A stretch of 64,000 nt of DNA from positions 1-64,000 of the forward strand of contig CALNHX010007563.1 in assembly GCA_940337035.1 (NCBI GenBank), in the 5' to 3' direction. Both the position numbers and the translations under genes were made by a program. The notes beneath the pieces were generated by a model. The model made no database searches. It saw only the letters and a list, made by a program, of their open reading frames with translations, and was not told where the DNA came from. Positions 19,473 through 29,851 of this stretch are shown here, one piece after another. This DNA comes from Agriotes lineatus (lineage: Eukaryota; Arthropoda; Insecta; Coleoptera; Elateridae). Numbering within the stretch: the first letter of the stretch is position 1; the number at the start of each line of letters is the position of its first letter.

Positions 19473-19746
19473 CTGTGTTCTTGCATATTATCTTGTTTCT
19501 TGTCTCTTTGTACATACATTTCGTGATCCTGATTAATTTCTCATTTATGGTTTTCTCTCTTAAGCACTCCAATATTTTAGTTCTCGGTACTCGGTCGAAT
19601 GCCTTCTCCATATCCATAAATACTAGGTGAATTGTTTTTGATCTTGCCAGAATTTTATTTATAATCTCTTTAATTGTAAATACATGGCCTTGTATACTTT
19701 TCCCCTTCCGAAACCCACTTTGTACTTGTAATAACTTTGATTCCAC
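19473..19746 (-). pseudogene. RTE-like non-LTR retrotransposon, RT first half
   Basis: Minus-strand reading: LLQVQSGFRKGKSIQGHVFT, then LVFMDMEKAFDRVPR (RT motif with the first catalytic Asp), and ends KCMYKETRNKIICKN where the BEL/Pao target duplication begins. The protein resumes at 12842 on the other side of the insertion. The upstream (N-terminal) end is cut at 19746/19747 against the Penelope-like tandem unit. An endonuclease fragment of what may be the same family lies at 31714-32420. Confidence 0.78.
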
Positions 19747-19929
19747 TTAATCTCTGAAACTTCTTTGTGGCGTGAATTCATAATTCATATTCTTATTTGG
19801 GTATTTCGTCACTCTGCAAATTAAAATATTAAATAACGAAAATATTAATAACAAACGTTTCGAGGGACAATCTGCCCTCGTTATCAACGAATAACAATTA
19901 AAACGAACAAGAAACTTATCTTTTTTCAC
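19747..19929 (-). repeat. start of a second Penelope-like family B copy (tandem end)
   Basis: The 60-bp stretch 19747-19812 repeats 24473-24531 with few changes and encodes MNYEFTPQRSFRD, the head of the family B ORF, here with its ATG. Because it follows the end of the GIY-YIG domain of the same strand, two copies were arranged head to tail, as is common for Penelope-like elements. The second copy is cut off at 19747. Minus-strand 19847-19891 carries TTGATAAC, a GAGGG/CCCTC helix and GAAACGTT, a hammerhead-like relic comparable to 8907-8938. Confidence 0.7.
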
Positions 19930-19992
19930 TGGAAGGAAAAACGACCAACCTCCAATGAATTTTTTGACATTGACGTTTGTTGATATATATAC

Positions 19993-20341
19993 CTACTTGA
20001 TCTCATCTTTAAGAATCGATAGCCAACTATTGTCTAAAAATATTGAGAAAGACGACACGCATTTTTCTTCGTTAAGTAAAATATATGCCGTTTCCTTAAT
20101 TTTTCGCCTAGTTGACATCGATTCTTTAGACAATATCTTTGTGCTATGCCATTGTATTTTATGGTTTTCATCCCAAGCATGTTCTGCCAGCTTAGACTTA
20201 TTGAATTGATACGTTTTCATCATATTTTTATGTTCTTTAACTCTAACTGCTAAAGGTCTGGATGTTTCACCGATATAATATTTCTCGCATTCACAGGGAA
20301 TACTATATATACAATTCCTTGTCAGGTCATTTTGGTATTTT
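19993..20341 (-). pseudogene. Penelope-like family B GIY-YIG endonuclease domain
   Basis: Minus-strand reading LTRNCIYSIPCECEKYYIGE, then TSRPLAVRVKEHKN and on to LAEHAWDENHKIQW. The CIY...YIG pair, the Arg after GET and the EHK/HAW region are the GIY-YIG nuclease signature. In Penelope-like elements this domain follows the RT in one protein and nicks the target DNA. Here it is separated from its RT (22402-24513) by a 2,058-bp insertion, so the protein is broken. It ends at 19993 with KDEIK and a stop. Confidence 0.8.
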
Positions 20342-20343
20342 AA

Positions 20344-22401
20344 TTAGCCACCTAGGCTTTAGGGCAGCGTGCCCGTATGCTAAATCCTTTTAGTTACTTA
20401 TTTGGCTCCATCGCCTAATTCCATAATAATGATTTTGCACATATTTGGCCCCAAACGCAGTATTTCTCGTCAGTTGGAGCACCCCTTTGCTGGTACTTTG
20501 GCAGCCGGGTGTTATCGCTCGCAAGAATTCCGAACCTTCTAGAAATCACGCCGTTGAGGCGTGCTGTCTTCATTACCGGAACTTATTTGTTTTATGGAGC
20601 GCATCGTCATTGGCTGTCGAGGGTCACGTGGTAACGCCGTTTTGGCTCACGCCACTGCAGGGGTCGTAACACTGCTTGCTTGGGCAGTTCAGGTCTGGCC
20701 GTTGATCGAAGGAGGTCGCGTGTGATTGTGCGAGTGGCGAGTCTGTACGCCAAAGCGTAGGTGTGTGAAGGGCTTCACGGGGCCAGTTCTGCGTTTGTGA
20801 GAAAGGGGGCTTTCCCTTTGCAACTCGCTGTTTTCCAGGATCTTTCTAGGCAGGACGAAGTAGGCCTCTTTGCCGCCGTAAGTGTGCTCTCAGGAGAGCG
20901 TCCTAACGCCTCCATCTTGGCGGATTCCAGCCCGTTTACCCCTAATGCCGTGTTTTGACGATTTAGCTGCCACAGACTGCCGCCTTCTACCAACTGACTG
21001 CACGCAACTCTCATAGACCGTCTACGGACTAAGGTATTTGTAATTACAACCATTTAAACATATTAACTGTCGCTTGTGCGAGCGGCGGTGCTTTTGTGCT
21101 CAACTTTGTGTGGGCGGATGCATGCCCTCTTGCTTGCCTGTCGCGGCTTTTAATGCCGGTTTGAGGCCACCATGCTTCAAGACGCTACTTTGCTAGCCTA
21201 CTAGTAAGTTCATGTGCGCGAGTTTCGCGTTTCATCGCCTAAAGAGCTAAAGAACTCTGCGCCTATGTTTTGGTGCTACGTTTGTGCTAACTTTTAAGTC
21301 AGTAACGTTAGGTGCGCGAGCTTCGCTATATTGTACCCATTAATACATAAATGGAATCAACGCCTCGCCGTGCTGAGCCTGGCGCACCCTAATCTGTTCG
21401 AGCTCTTTGTTTATGTTTGCGAGGGCTTTGTGCTTTGCTTATCAGGTGTTAACCGCAGCCAACGACTGCGTGGGCGACGTAGCAGGGGCTGGCAACTATT
21501 CCAAATTCGCATGCTTTAGTGAGGCTATGTTAGCCCCTCTTCCTGGTCAAATATTGCAGTCACGCTGCCCCGCTGCCTAACGAGTTAGGCCTTCAATTAA
21601 ATCGTCGCGCATTTGTGCGGCGTCGTGCTTTGCTGCTAGCTACACTGCTCCCGTTGGCTTTGCAGGTCGGCGTCTGTTATCGCGAACTAACGCGCCCTTT
21701 TCCGGAGTGCGTATTTCTAAACTGTACTCTAATATGTAAAGTGTCGAGCCCACTGCGGCCGGCCACCCATAGTGTGTTGTTTATTAGCATAGCGCGTCCA
21801 TGAGCTGGGGCTTAACGTAAGAAATAACTTAAGCTTGGCGGCACGATTTGCTGCCCAGATGTAGTTATCGACCAATAGACGCATATTTAATTAAGGGCCG
21901 TATTATTCCTATTCGACTTGTGCATGCTTTGTTTCAGATAGCGCCTTTTACAGTGTAAAGATTGGTGTACGGCGAGACGTGAGAGATCAGAGCGCGCAGG
22001 TAGGTCTAGTGGTTGCGCAGTCTCGGCCCAAAGAGTCCCAATATTACCATTCCAGTATTTGCGATCACGAAATTGTTATTTGAGCTTGCAGCTCATGAGA
22101 ATTCTTATCGACGGAGCATCTTGAATACTTCGCCCCCGTCTAACCGCCCAGGCCCAGTTATTCGGGTTAAGACAGGCTTGGTGGCGCCCTCATTATTTTA
22201 CCGTTAGTTACCGACCTTCTGGCCGTTACCCTCAGATAATCTCGTTAAAGGACCCGCCCATCCCCACTGAAAGTCTAGCTCGGCCTAACTTGTTGCGGCG
22301 TGGGTGGCGGCCTAGGAGATATTTCGTCCCGATTTCGTCAGTTACGGCCCGCGCCGGCCGTTTCGTTATTGTATGAGCCGGTGCGGTGTCGTAAAGTCAG
22401 T
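20344..22401. mobile_element. 2-kb GC-richer insertion splitting the Penelope-like gene
   Basis: The Penelope-like protein stops making sense at 22402 and resumes at 20341, so everything between is inserted. TTAA flanks both edges (20340-20343, 22402-22405), a possible target duplication, but the ends TTAGCCACC and ACTGACTTT (inward) are not inverted repeats and lack the CCC/GGG ends of piggyBac. Base composition is clearly GC-richer than the surroundings. No protein domain is recognised in any frame. Origin unknown. Confidence 0.55.
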
Positions 22402-24513
22402 TTAAGACCGTAACATCCTTGAATGTTGTTCTTCGTTGAACGGTTTAGTTTTTGTAAGAACTGACCGTAAGGTATTCATCGTTTTGAATACCGTCCTAAC
22501 ATTGAATCTATTCCCAATTCGTCTAATTTTGTCAGGTATGTCTGGAATATAAGGTATAGTTAGAGTATTATATGTTTGAGTGTCATTTCTTTGTACGCGT
22601 GTGGCATTGTTTCGTGTATTGAAAATGTTCCGAACAAGAGTCTTTGGATAGCCATTATCTTGTAAAACATTAACAATAAATTCTTTCTCTTTTTTGAAAA
22701 TTTTATCATTAGAGCAAACAACTTTGGCTCTGTCGTAGAAACTTTTTACAACGCCTGTCTTTATGTTTTTGTGATGGTTAGAATTAAAATGTAAGTACCT
22801 ATTAGTATTGGTTTTCTTACGGTATACTGATGTTTCAAAAGTATTTATTGTGCGTGTGATTAGTGTATCAAGAAAGGGTAACTGATTGTTTTGCTCTGTT
22901 TCTAATGTGAATTTGATGGAGGTTTCTTTACTGTTAATACGTTCAAGAAATTTGTCCACCTCATCCATATCATGAGGCCAAATTGCAAAAACATCATCGA
23001 CATACCTCCACCAAACTACTGGTTTGTTGGGGTATGTATAGACATGTTGTTGTTCAAAGTCTTCCATAAAAATGTTACTAATAATGGGAGATAAAGGTGA
23101 ACCCATTGCCATCCCGAAATCTTGTTGGTAAAGTTCATTGTTTAGTTGAAAGTATGTCGTTTTAATGCATAGTGTTAAAAGTTCCATAATGGTACCAACG
23201 TTTAATGTTGTTCGTGTATGTAATGTGTTATCGTTTTGTAGCCTATGTTTAATGATATTGAGTGTTTTGGCTACTGGAACATTAGTGAAGAGACTAACTA
23301 CATCGAAACTAACCATTAAGTGCTGTGTGTTTATGTTTGATTCTTTAAGTTTTTCAAGGAAATGTGGCGTGTTCTTTATATACGTGTCTGTATTTCCTGA
23401 TATAGGAGTCAGTATTTTAAATAAATATTTAGCTAAACTGTGACAAGGGGAACCTATAGAACTAACTATTGGTCTAAGTGGTACATTTGGTTTGTGTATC
23501 TTTGGTAAACCATAAAAATGTGGTGGTTTACTGTAGTGTGGTGTTAGTGTACGTCTTACAAAATCTGTAAATTGTTCTCTGTGTTTGTAAAGTGTTCTGT
23601 ATATTTTTGTTTCTATTGTATGTGTTGGCTCTTTATTTAGTTTATTGTATTGTTCCTCCCTAATTAGTGTTAAAAGTTTTTCGTTGTATGTGGTTGTGTC
23701 AAGTACTACTGTGGCGTTGCCTTTGTCTGCAGGTAGAATTTTAATTGTGTTATCGGTTTTTAGTGTGTGTAGTGAATGTTTTTCTTGTTTGGATATATTT
23801 TGTCTGATTGTGTAAGGTCGTTCTAGTATGATTTTGTTTCTAATCCTGTATTCCTGTCTAATGTCTTCTGGAAGTTTTTGACAAGTCTCTTCTATAGCTG
23901 TAACTAAATCAAGTTTATTAATTCGTTTTGGCGCCACTGCGTAGTTGAGTCCTTTACCAAGCACTAATTTGTCAGTGGCGTTTAGTTCTTTAGAAGACAG
24001 ATTAACTACAGTTTTATTTAAAAAAGTGTCACTGTTCTTTAGTGTATCTAGTTCAATTGTGTGTTTTTCTTGTATGAGGTGTTGGTACTTTTTTAAATGT
24101 GTACGTTTTTGCTCTGTGTGTGTTTTGATGTAGGTATTATTAATAGAGTTGTACATACGATTGAAATCGTCTTCCCGTACATCCCTTTGCATCACCTGTT
24201 CCAGTTTGTTTATGTACGAAAATAATATAATTTTGTTATGTCTGTGAAATTGTATTCTATCTCTAACTAGAGCTTCACTCGCTCTTTTCATGATATTACT
24301 AGAACGAGCACTTACATAAGGTGCTTTGAGTCTAAACCCTTTTGGAATAATACAGCTATTTCTACAAGGGCATAGGAAAATTATACTATTTTCAGAGTGT
24401 GCCAGCTTCTTGTAGAGGTTTTCCCAACTTCGGAAGTTACTAGTTATGTTAGGCCCATACCTTTCATTAAGATAATCTCTGAAACTTCTTTGTGGCGTGA
24501 ATTCATAATTCAG
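22402..24513 (-). CDS. Penelope-like family B reverse transcriptase (start codon CTG)
   Basis: A 703-residue open frame. The N-terminus NYEFTPQRSFRDYLNERYG and FLCPCRNSCIIPKGFRLKAP match the head of Penelope-like ORFs. The RT core shows ADKGNATVVLD, FYGLPKIHKPNVPLRPI, VSFDVVSLFTNVP, GMAMGSPLSPIISN and catalytic VVWWRYVDDVFAIWP. The reading begins at the position where the tandem copy has ATG (19790 region); here that codon is CTG. The first ATG in this copy is at 24291, inside the conserved head. The frame ends just inside the insertion at 22402, so the GIY-YIG part is lost. RT residues look intact; the element is nonetheless broken. Confidence 0.88.
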   Translation of the reverse strand: MNYEFTPQRSFRDYLNERYGPNITSNFRSWENLYKKLAHSENSIIFLCPCRNSCIIPKGFRLKAPYVSARSSNIMKRASEALVRDRIQFHRHNKIILFSYINKLEQVMQRDVREDDFNRMYNSINNTYIKTHTEQKRTHLKKYQHLIQEKHTIELDTLKNSDTFLNKTVVNLSSKELNATDKLVLGKGLNYAVAPKRINKLDLVTAIEETCQKLPEDIRQEYRIRNKIILERPYTIRQNISKQEKHSLHTLKTDNTIKILPADKGNATVVLDTTTYNEKLLTLIREEQYNKLNKEPTHTIETKIYRTLYKHREQFTDFVRRTLTPHYSKPPHFYGLPKIHKPNVPLRPIVSSIGSPCHSLAKYLFKILTPISGNTDTYIKNTPHFLEKLKESNINTQHLMVSFDVVSLFTNVPVAKTLNIIKHRLQNDNTLHTRTTLNVGTIMELLTLCIKTTYFQLNNELYQQDFGMAMGSPLSPIISNIFMEDFEQQHVYTYPNKPVVWWRYVDDVFAIWPHDMDEVDKFLERINSKETSIKFTLETEQNNQLPFLDTLITRTINTFETSVYRKKTNTNRYLHFNSNHHKNIKTGVVKSFYDRAKVVCSNDKIFKKEKEFIVNVLQDNGYPKTLVRNIFNTRNNATRVQRNDTQTYNTLTIPYIPDIPDKIRRIGNRFNVRTVFKTMNTLRSVLTKTKPFNEEQHSRMLRS

Positions 24514-24540
24514 ATTCTTATTTGGGTATTTCGCCCACTA

Positions 24541-25193
24541 GTACATTTTGACATTTACGGAATATGAACATAAAGGAACTGTTATGCCAGTGATGAAACT
24601 GGATTTTAAGCTATAAATAAGAGAAATACTCATGGGAAAATTCAAATTTAATATTATTGTCGACGATTGGACTAACTGCTTGTTTTACGGTAATACACAG
24701 GCATTTTTGTACTAAGTACACACAAATTTTAAACTGCAGCTAACCTACATTCGCACCTTGACGGCACCCAAGATTGGGTATGGCATGAGACTCTCGTGTT
24801 TTGCCTCCATTGTCGGAACATTTGTAGAACCTCCGACAAACTGAGAATCACATTATCACGCGCATGCGCCTAAGCACAAGTGAGCTAGATTGGAGTTTAA
24901 CCCATGTATCTATTTAATATAATTTAGATGGTAATAAAGCACATTAAATTACAGAGAAGATTTCTATACAAATGATGTTATATCATTTGCGTTTTGGATT
25001 TGAACTTTCCAATTTCCATTAATTGTAATAAATTGATGAAAACACCTTATGACTCACATTTCTTCAACATTTAAACCCCTTTGTGGTATTTTATTGTATT
25101 TCAGAAATCAGTCATTTTGAATAACATTCTTTCACTTCAGCAAATGAATTGTAAAATTTTATTTTGACTTTAGTAGTTTTTTGTTTAGTCTAA
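24541..25193. other. AT-rich stretch, nothing recognised
   Basis: No coding frame, repeat or RNA gene supported. Confidence 0.5.
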
Positions 25194-25753
25194 GAGCTGG
25201 TGACATTTTATGGTGATCATTTAGTTAAGGCCTATTTTTTGAGAGAATGTTGCTGGAGGCATGTATAAGTGTCATCTGTAAGGATTCTCCTAGACAGCGG
25301 TATCGGAGGGAGGCAGAACACCCCCAATTTGCACTGTCAGTATATGTCAAATTCGAGGTGAGCCGGTTAGGTTTTGTGTCAGTTTATGTCAAAACTGATG
25401 GAAAACCTAACCTGCTAACCTCGAATTTGACATAGACTTACAATGCCACCAACCTATTATTCATACGTTTCAATTTCCACAGCCGCCCCTTATGGACTTC
25501 TTTAGTGTAAGTTATGTCAAATTCGAGGTTAGCAGGTTAGGTTTTCCATCAGTTTTGACATAAACTGACACAAAACCTAACCGACTCACCTCGAATTTGA
25601 CATATACTGACAGTGCAAATTGGGGGTGTTCTGCCTCCCTCCGATACCGCTATCTAGGAGAATCATTACAGATGACACTTATACATGCATCCAGCAACAT
25701 TCTCTCAAAAAATAGGCCTTAACTAAATGATCACCAAAAAATGTCACCAGCTC
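25194..25753. mobile_element. 560-bp palindromic foldback element with palindromes inside its arms
   Basis: Arms 25194-25443 and 25509-25753 are near-perfect inverse complements around a ~65-bp spacer, starting GAGCTGGTGACATTTT and ending in its complement. Each arm is itself palindromic: TGTCAAATTCGAGGT and ACCTCGAATTTGACA bracket GGTTAGGTTTT/AAAACCTAACC. No coding capacity. I could not find a target duplication. Confidence 0.8.
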
Positions 25754-25890
25754 TCCTACTATTACCAAATGTCGCTTACACCTTTAAAAAATGCTATTTT
25801 TTATTACATCACCATGGTTTTCCACAAAATCTTATTTTGACATTGGATAAAAAGTACCAGCGAACAATTGTATGGCCACACTGTAATTAT

Positions 25891-25902
25891 ATAGTCACTG
25901 TA
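25891..25902. repeat. SINE target duplication, left
   Basis: ATAGTCACTGTA, repeated exactly at 26261-26272 on the other side of the SINE. Confidence 0.9.
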
Positions 25903-26260
25903 GTAGTAGTAGTAGTAGTAGTATTTTCGGGGAGACTCATGTCTAGCAAGTAGGCCTTCATAGGCCCTTTTTGCCAACCCCGTGGACAAGGTTTAGGCAT
26001 TGTAGACTACCAGGTACCTTAGTCCTACTTAGAATTTTGCCGAGACTAAGGAGTTCCATCCCTAGCAAGGGATCGTTTACATGCTACACATCGTAGTAAC
26101 ATGGCACCCACGGCTTTACATCATTTCCGAATGATGGCATTCTGTAGAGATTTTCATCCGCATTTTTTTTATTTTTAAAAACCTCACCGGGGTCGGGGAT
26201 CGAACTCTTGACCCTTAGATCAGTAGGCAGAATGCTTACCACTGAGTTATGGAGCCCGGC
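25903..26260 (-). mobile_element. tRNA-derived SINE with TAC-repeat tail
   Basis: Read on the minus strand it starts GCCGGGCTCCATAACTCAGT with a Pol III A box (TAACTCAGTGGTAAGCA), then a B box GAGTTCGATCCCC about 40 bases on, then a ~260-bp body with no tRNA similarity, and ends in about eight TAC units (25903-25925). A perfect 12-bp target duplication flanks it. This is the structure of a tRNA-head SINE mobilised by LINE machinery. It is not a functional tRNA gene, since the head runs on into the SINE body. Confidence 0.88.
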
Positions 26261-26272
26261 ATAGTCACTGTA

Positions 26273-26913
26273 ACAATACTAATCAAATCGTATGTAAGAG
26301 TTGGCGCTTCCATTTGACAGTTTGAGAAGTTTAACTGACAGTTTTCTATGTAATTTCAAATTTATTGTACTCTTATAATATACGGTATGTTCCATCAATG
26401 CGGCGTAATGAATCATTCCGATACCTTGGCATGTCTTAATTTGTTAATTTTTATCCATACTTACAGAAGTCACTGCTCTAAACATGCATTTCTAGCACAA
26501 GTGTTGTAACGTTACTTTTACAATTTTACCAACGAACTTAAGCTGGAGAAAAAGATATGATAAATTGGTACATTATTGTAGAACTTTACTCCATAATAAA
26601 ATACCTGACAATGTCATGCATTTTATTAAATAGAGTCATTTAGCAAGACCCAGAAGTTTATGTGGGAACCAAATGAACCAACGTCTGATCAGCCAACCTA
26701 TTTAAATAGAAAATCGAGACGAACAAAATTTGCCCCCATCACAGTAGTATGAAAAATTGCAAATTTTAGTGAAAATGTTAAAGGCGATTGTGCATGAACA
26801 AGAAATAAAGAAGTCTAGAGAGAAATATTTCAAACAGGCGAAACGGTTAATAAATCCTTCCGAGTTTAGAAAACCAAGTGCTTCATTCTGTCAAGGGCGT
26901 TAAAGTTCACACC
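26273..26913. other. AT-rich stretch, nothing recognised
   Basis: No gene or repeat supported. The last 150 bases contain a short plus-strand frame starting ATG at 26776 (MLKAIVHEQEIKKSREKY) that could belong with the Asn-rich frame downstream, but it ends after about 40 codons. Confidence 0.4.
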
Positions 26914-27789
26914 ATGATTAATAGTCTATTCAGTAGAAAAAAGCAAGAACCATACGAAGATATATTAAGGCCAGTAAAAAATGATCGCCTTACAACTCCA
27001 CCATCGCAGTTATAAAATGATACGGGGCAAGAGCTCAAAGACAAGTTTTCGCCAAAATTTAGGGCATTTTTAGTGCCTAAACCTCAGAATACTAGAATAA
27101 AATTTAAGAACAAGAAAGTAAGTCATGCGAAGGAAAGAAATTTAAAACTGCAAGATGATATTACTTCAAAACCACTAGCAAATACTGGAAGATATATGAG
27201 CAATCATAAATTCAAACCTCAAACCTCAAAGAATAATATCAATTCAATGGAAAATGTCGGTAGGCACAGATACGACGACGATAGTAATAATGAAAAGGAT
27301 GACGATATGCATAATTTAAAAACTGGACATAATAAGAATTCTCAATTCTACAACCGTCACAGTCGGTCGTATCATGTGAGCAATTCTAATCTAAATTTGA
27401 AGAATTCAAAATGTGATAATGATTTAATTCCCCATTCTAATAGCCACAATCCACAACTTAAAAAGAAATTTAATGTGAAAGTTCTAAATCCACAATTAGA
27501 TAGCAGTTTCAATCCAAAAGCTAAAAACCACTATGACATTACAGGGAAAAACAATTTTAATTTAGACCATGATAATATGGACAATACGATACCTGGAAAT
27601 TTGGATTCCTCGCAGTCGCACCCAAAAAATTATCATAATCTAGCTTCTAGACAGCATGCAAATTCCAAAATAGAGGACACACATTCACCACAACTTCAAA
27701 TATATGGATATTGGCAACACGAAAAAAAGGTGATGAGAAGGATTCCAATGCAATATATAAAAATAGCAATGCACAGCTTCTTTATCTAA
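26914..27789 (+). pseudogene. Asn/Lys/His-rich open frame of unknown origin with one stop
   Basis: From ATG 26914 the frame runs 291 codons to 27789 with a single TAA at 27013-27015. The composition is very rich in Asn, Lys, His and Ser and has acidic patches, and no domain, signal peptide or membrane segment is visible. Such composition can arise by chance in AT-rich DNA, but nearly 300 codons with one stop is long for that. It could be a decayed host gene or a disordered transposon ORF1. Function unknown. Confidence 0.3.
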
Positions 27790-28545
27790 GTCTGTAAGTA
27801 TTAGGTTCAGTTGCTCATTGTCATCACTGTTATTTGAATCATCATCTTTCTCTATCTTGACATAAATATCTTTATATCGATGGTTATTATGAAGTGATAA
27901 TGAGTATGTATTGTCTGATGTCAAATCTAAATTTGCATTGTTCTTTGTTTCGACGTAATTTAATATGGTTGTTGTTAAGAAAACTGTGGTTGTATAATCA
28001 TAGCAATTTACTAAACATGGTTTTATTAATACGAAATATGATGTTAACGGTTAAATGTGAAAGTTAAAACGTATCTATCCTTCTATTCGAATTGCTCTAC
28101 GACTAGGCAAATCCGATCCTCCCGATAAGTTGTTATGTAGGTGCTCCTCGGAAGATCCAGCACCTTGGTTTTATTTTTGAATAACGGCCATTAGGACGCC
28201 CCCGGGATAGGTAGATGTGGTTCAATTGACTTACAACGTGGCTTCAAATTTGACCCAAAAATATAAACCTTTTCTCCACTAATTAGTGAAATTTACTAAA
28301 CAACAAAATAGTCCTTACTGTTTGGTCGGTTTCTAATATTTAGAAAGATAGATTAGGGTGCGTCCGAGTAACCCTCACAGAAACATTTAAATACCGCAGA
28401 AATGCGTTGTAGTTTCTTCAACGGCTCGGCAAAAGTGCAGTAAAAACCGAAGGCCTCAATTTTTACAAATTTCCGGACACACGGCGTTAGAGCAATTCGC
28501 TTATCAAAGTCGTACAACATATCCCCAGCAATTTTTTATGTTACA
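27790..28545. other. unassigned stretch
   Basis: AT-rich, with a short acidic minus-strand frame (27685-27924) that I do not consider supported. The last bases before 28546 look like the 3' end of an intron (TTTTTTATGTTACAG). Confidence 0.4.
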
Positions 28546-28830
28546 GGCGCTAACGGAGCAGCTCGAGGAGGTCAAAGCCGCCGGCATAGAGGCATAGATG
28601 TGCTCTTTCTGTGATTTTGAGACTATTCCCGCCAGAGAGGACAAGCCGTTCCGCTGGTTCAACCCCGAGTGCATGAAGGAGTCGTGCCGCCTGTGCAAGG
28701 AACCCTCGCATGTGCCTTTACATTGCAAAGAAGTTGAGAAGGGTGATGATGTCAAGCACGTACATACATCGAAAATAAGAAAGCCGAGCCTCTTTCGAGA
28801 AAGTGTTACAAATGTCTGCAGCAGGCCAGC
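28546..28830 (+). pseudogene. RNF216/TRIAD3-like RBR ubiquitin ligase fragment (IBR region)
   Basis: It begins right after an intron-like acceptor (TTACAG) and reads LTEQLEEVKAAGIE, then after a TAG, CSFCDFETIPAREDK, FNPECMKESCRLC and HVPLHCKEVEKGDDVK, then in a shifted frame ARTYIENKKAEPLSRKCYKC. Cys spacing and the NPxCxKExCRxC block match the in-between-RING zinc domain and the start of RING2 of RNF216-type E3 ligases, which transfer ubiquitin via a RING-bound thioester. The TAG and the frameshift make it a relic. The preceding acceptor suggests a genomic rather than a cDNA-derived copy. Confidence 0.7.
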
Positions 28831-29796
28831 CTGCTTTTCCGCCTTCCGCTCATTCGTAATTGTTGGTTCAAGAAGGTTGTTATTTCTAAGCGATGCTCAT
28901 AGTGGGCTATCTCATACAGGAGTGGAATGTTTTGGATCGCTGATGGCATGGAAATGACGACCAGTTTGCTTCTCATATACTCAGACTTTGACACCGTCTC
29001 TAAAGTTTTGCACGTTAGCAAAACATTTTCCTGCTGTTTTCGAAACACATCTCGAATGCCACACACCGTAAGCTTATTGAAATGGTTGCGCAGGAAGCAG
29101 AGAGCGTATCGCTGACTGTCCATATCGATCTTGGCGGGCTTCCTTTTGGGGTTGTTGAAGTACTCGGTAGGGTTGGGGATCACTTCAAGGAACTTTTTTA
29201 TGTCGAACTGCGTGGTATACTGATTTTGTTGTGCGGAAAGTTGCTGCTTCCGTAGATAATCCTTCATTGTTGGATGTTGCGGTGTTCAATCGCTTGTTCT
29301 ATAAACAGCTTTAGTTCATTCAGTCTGTCAAAGAGCCGAACACAATGAATTTGCAAGCAGTTTGGATCCGCATCATGTTGCACTTGCTTAAGAATTTCCA
29401 GCTGCTCTTCAAAGTTGAGTTGACGTGGTAAACTGGCAGCTGCTGGCCTTTAGAATAACTTTTTAACTCTAAAATTATCGATATAAGATTATCTAAGACA
29501 GCCAGAGCATTGACCGTCCCCATGAACATGTTCCGAATGAACGAAGGAACATTTTAATAAATGGATAGACAAGCCCATTGTCAGCAACCGCTTCTTCAAT
29601 ATCTCCTCTTCCACATCATCATCTGAGGCTTGTTCACCTAAGTCTGAGTATTTCGTTCAGTTCTTCATTGTGATCTTCTTCAAAGAACCTAGTAAGCTTT
29701 TGATTCAGTTCTTCTTCGCGATCTTCTCCAAAGACCCTAGGTGGCCTTCCAGGCATCAATTGCGTAGGTTGAAAAAAGTCGGCATTGAGAGACATG
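28806..29796 (-). pseudogene. RNF216-like ubiquitin ligase fragment (N-terminal half), inverted
   Basis: On the minus strand an ATG at 29796 opens MSLNADFFQPTQLMPGRPPR. Frames then shift through EDHNEELNEILRL and LPRQLNFEEQLEILKQVQHD to a 153-codon frame (29267-28806) with FLEVIPNPTEYFNNPKRKPA, LRNHFNKLTVCGIRDVF and IQNIPLLYEIAHYEH. This resembles the helical region preceding the RBR of RNF216-like proteins. It meets the IBR fragment tail to tail in opposite orientation, so the gene copy was inverted and the RING1 part lost. Several frameshifts confirm a pseudogene. Confidence 0.55.
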
Positions 29797-29851
29797 GTTG
29801 GTTGGTGTTGGTTAACTACTGTGGCAGTTGGAGGAACTCTGAAATGGGCAA

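Noticed and set aside
20344..22401. piggyBac element, from TTAA flanks.
   Set aside because: The ends lack inverted repeats and the CCC/GGG termini, and no transposase is present. TTAA can recur by chance in AT-rich DNA.
25903..26260. A genuine tRNA gene on the minus strand.
   Set aside because: A and B boxes are present, but the acceptor arms do not close into a tRNA and the unit ends in a TAC tail inside target duplications.
27685..27924. Acidic minus-strand frame as a gene.
   Set aside because: Overlaps the end of the Asn-rich frame, is short and has no support.
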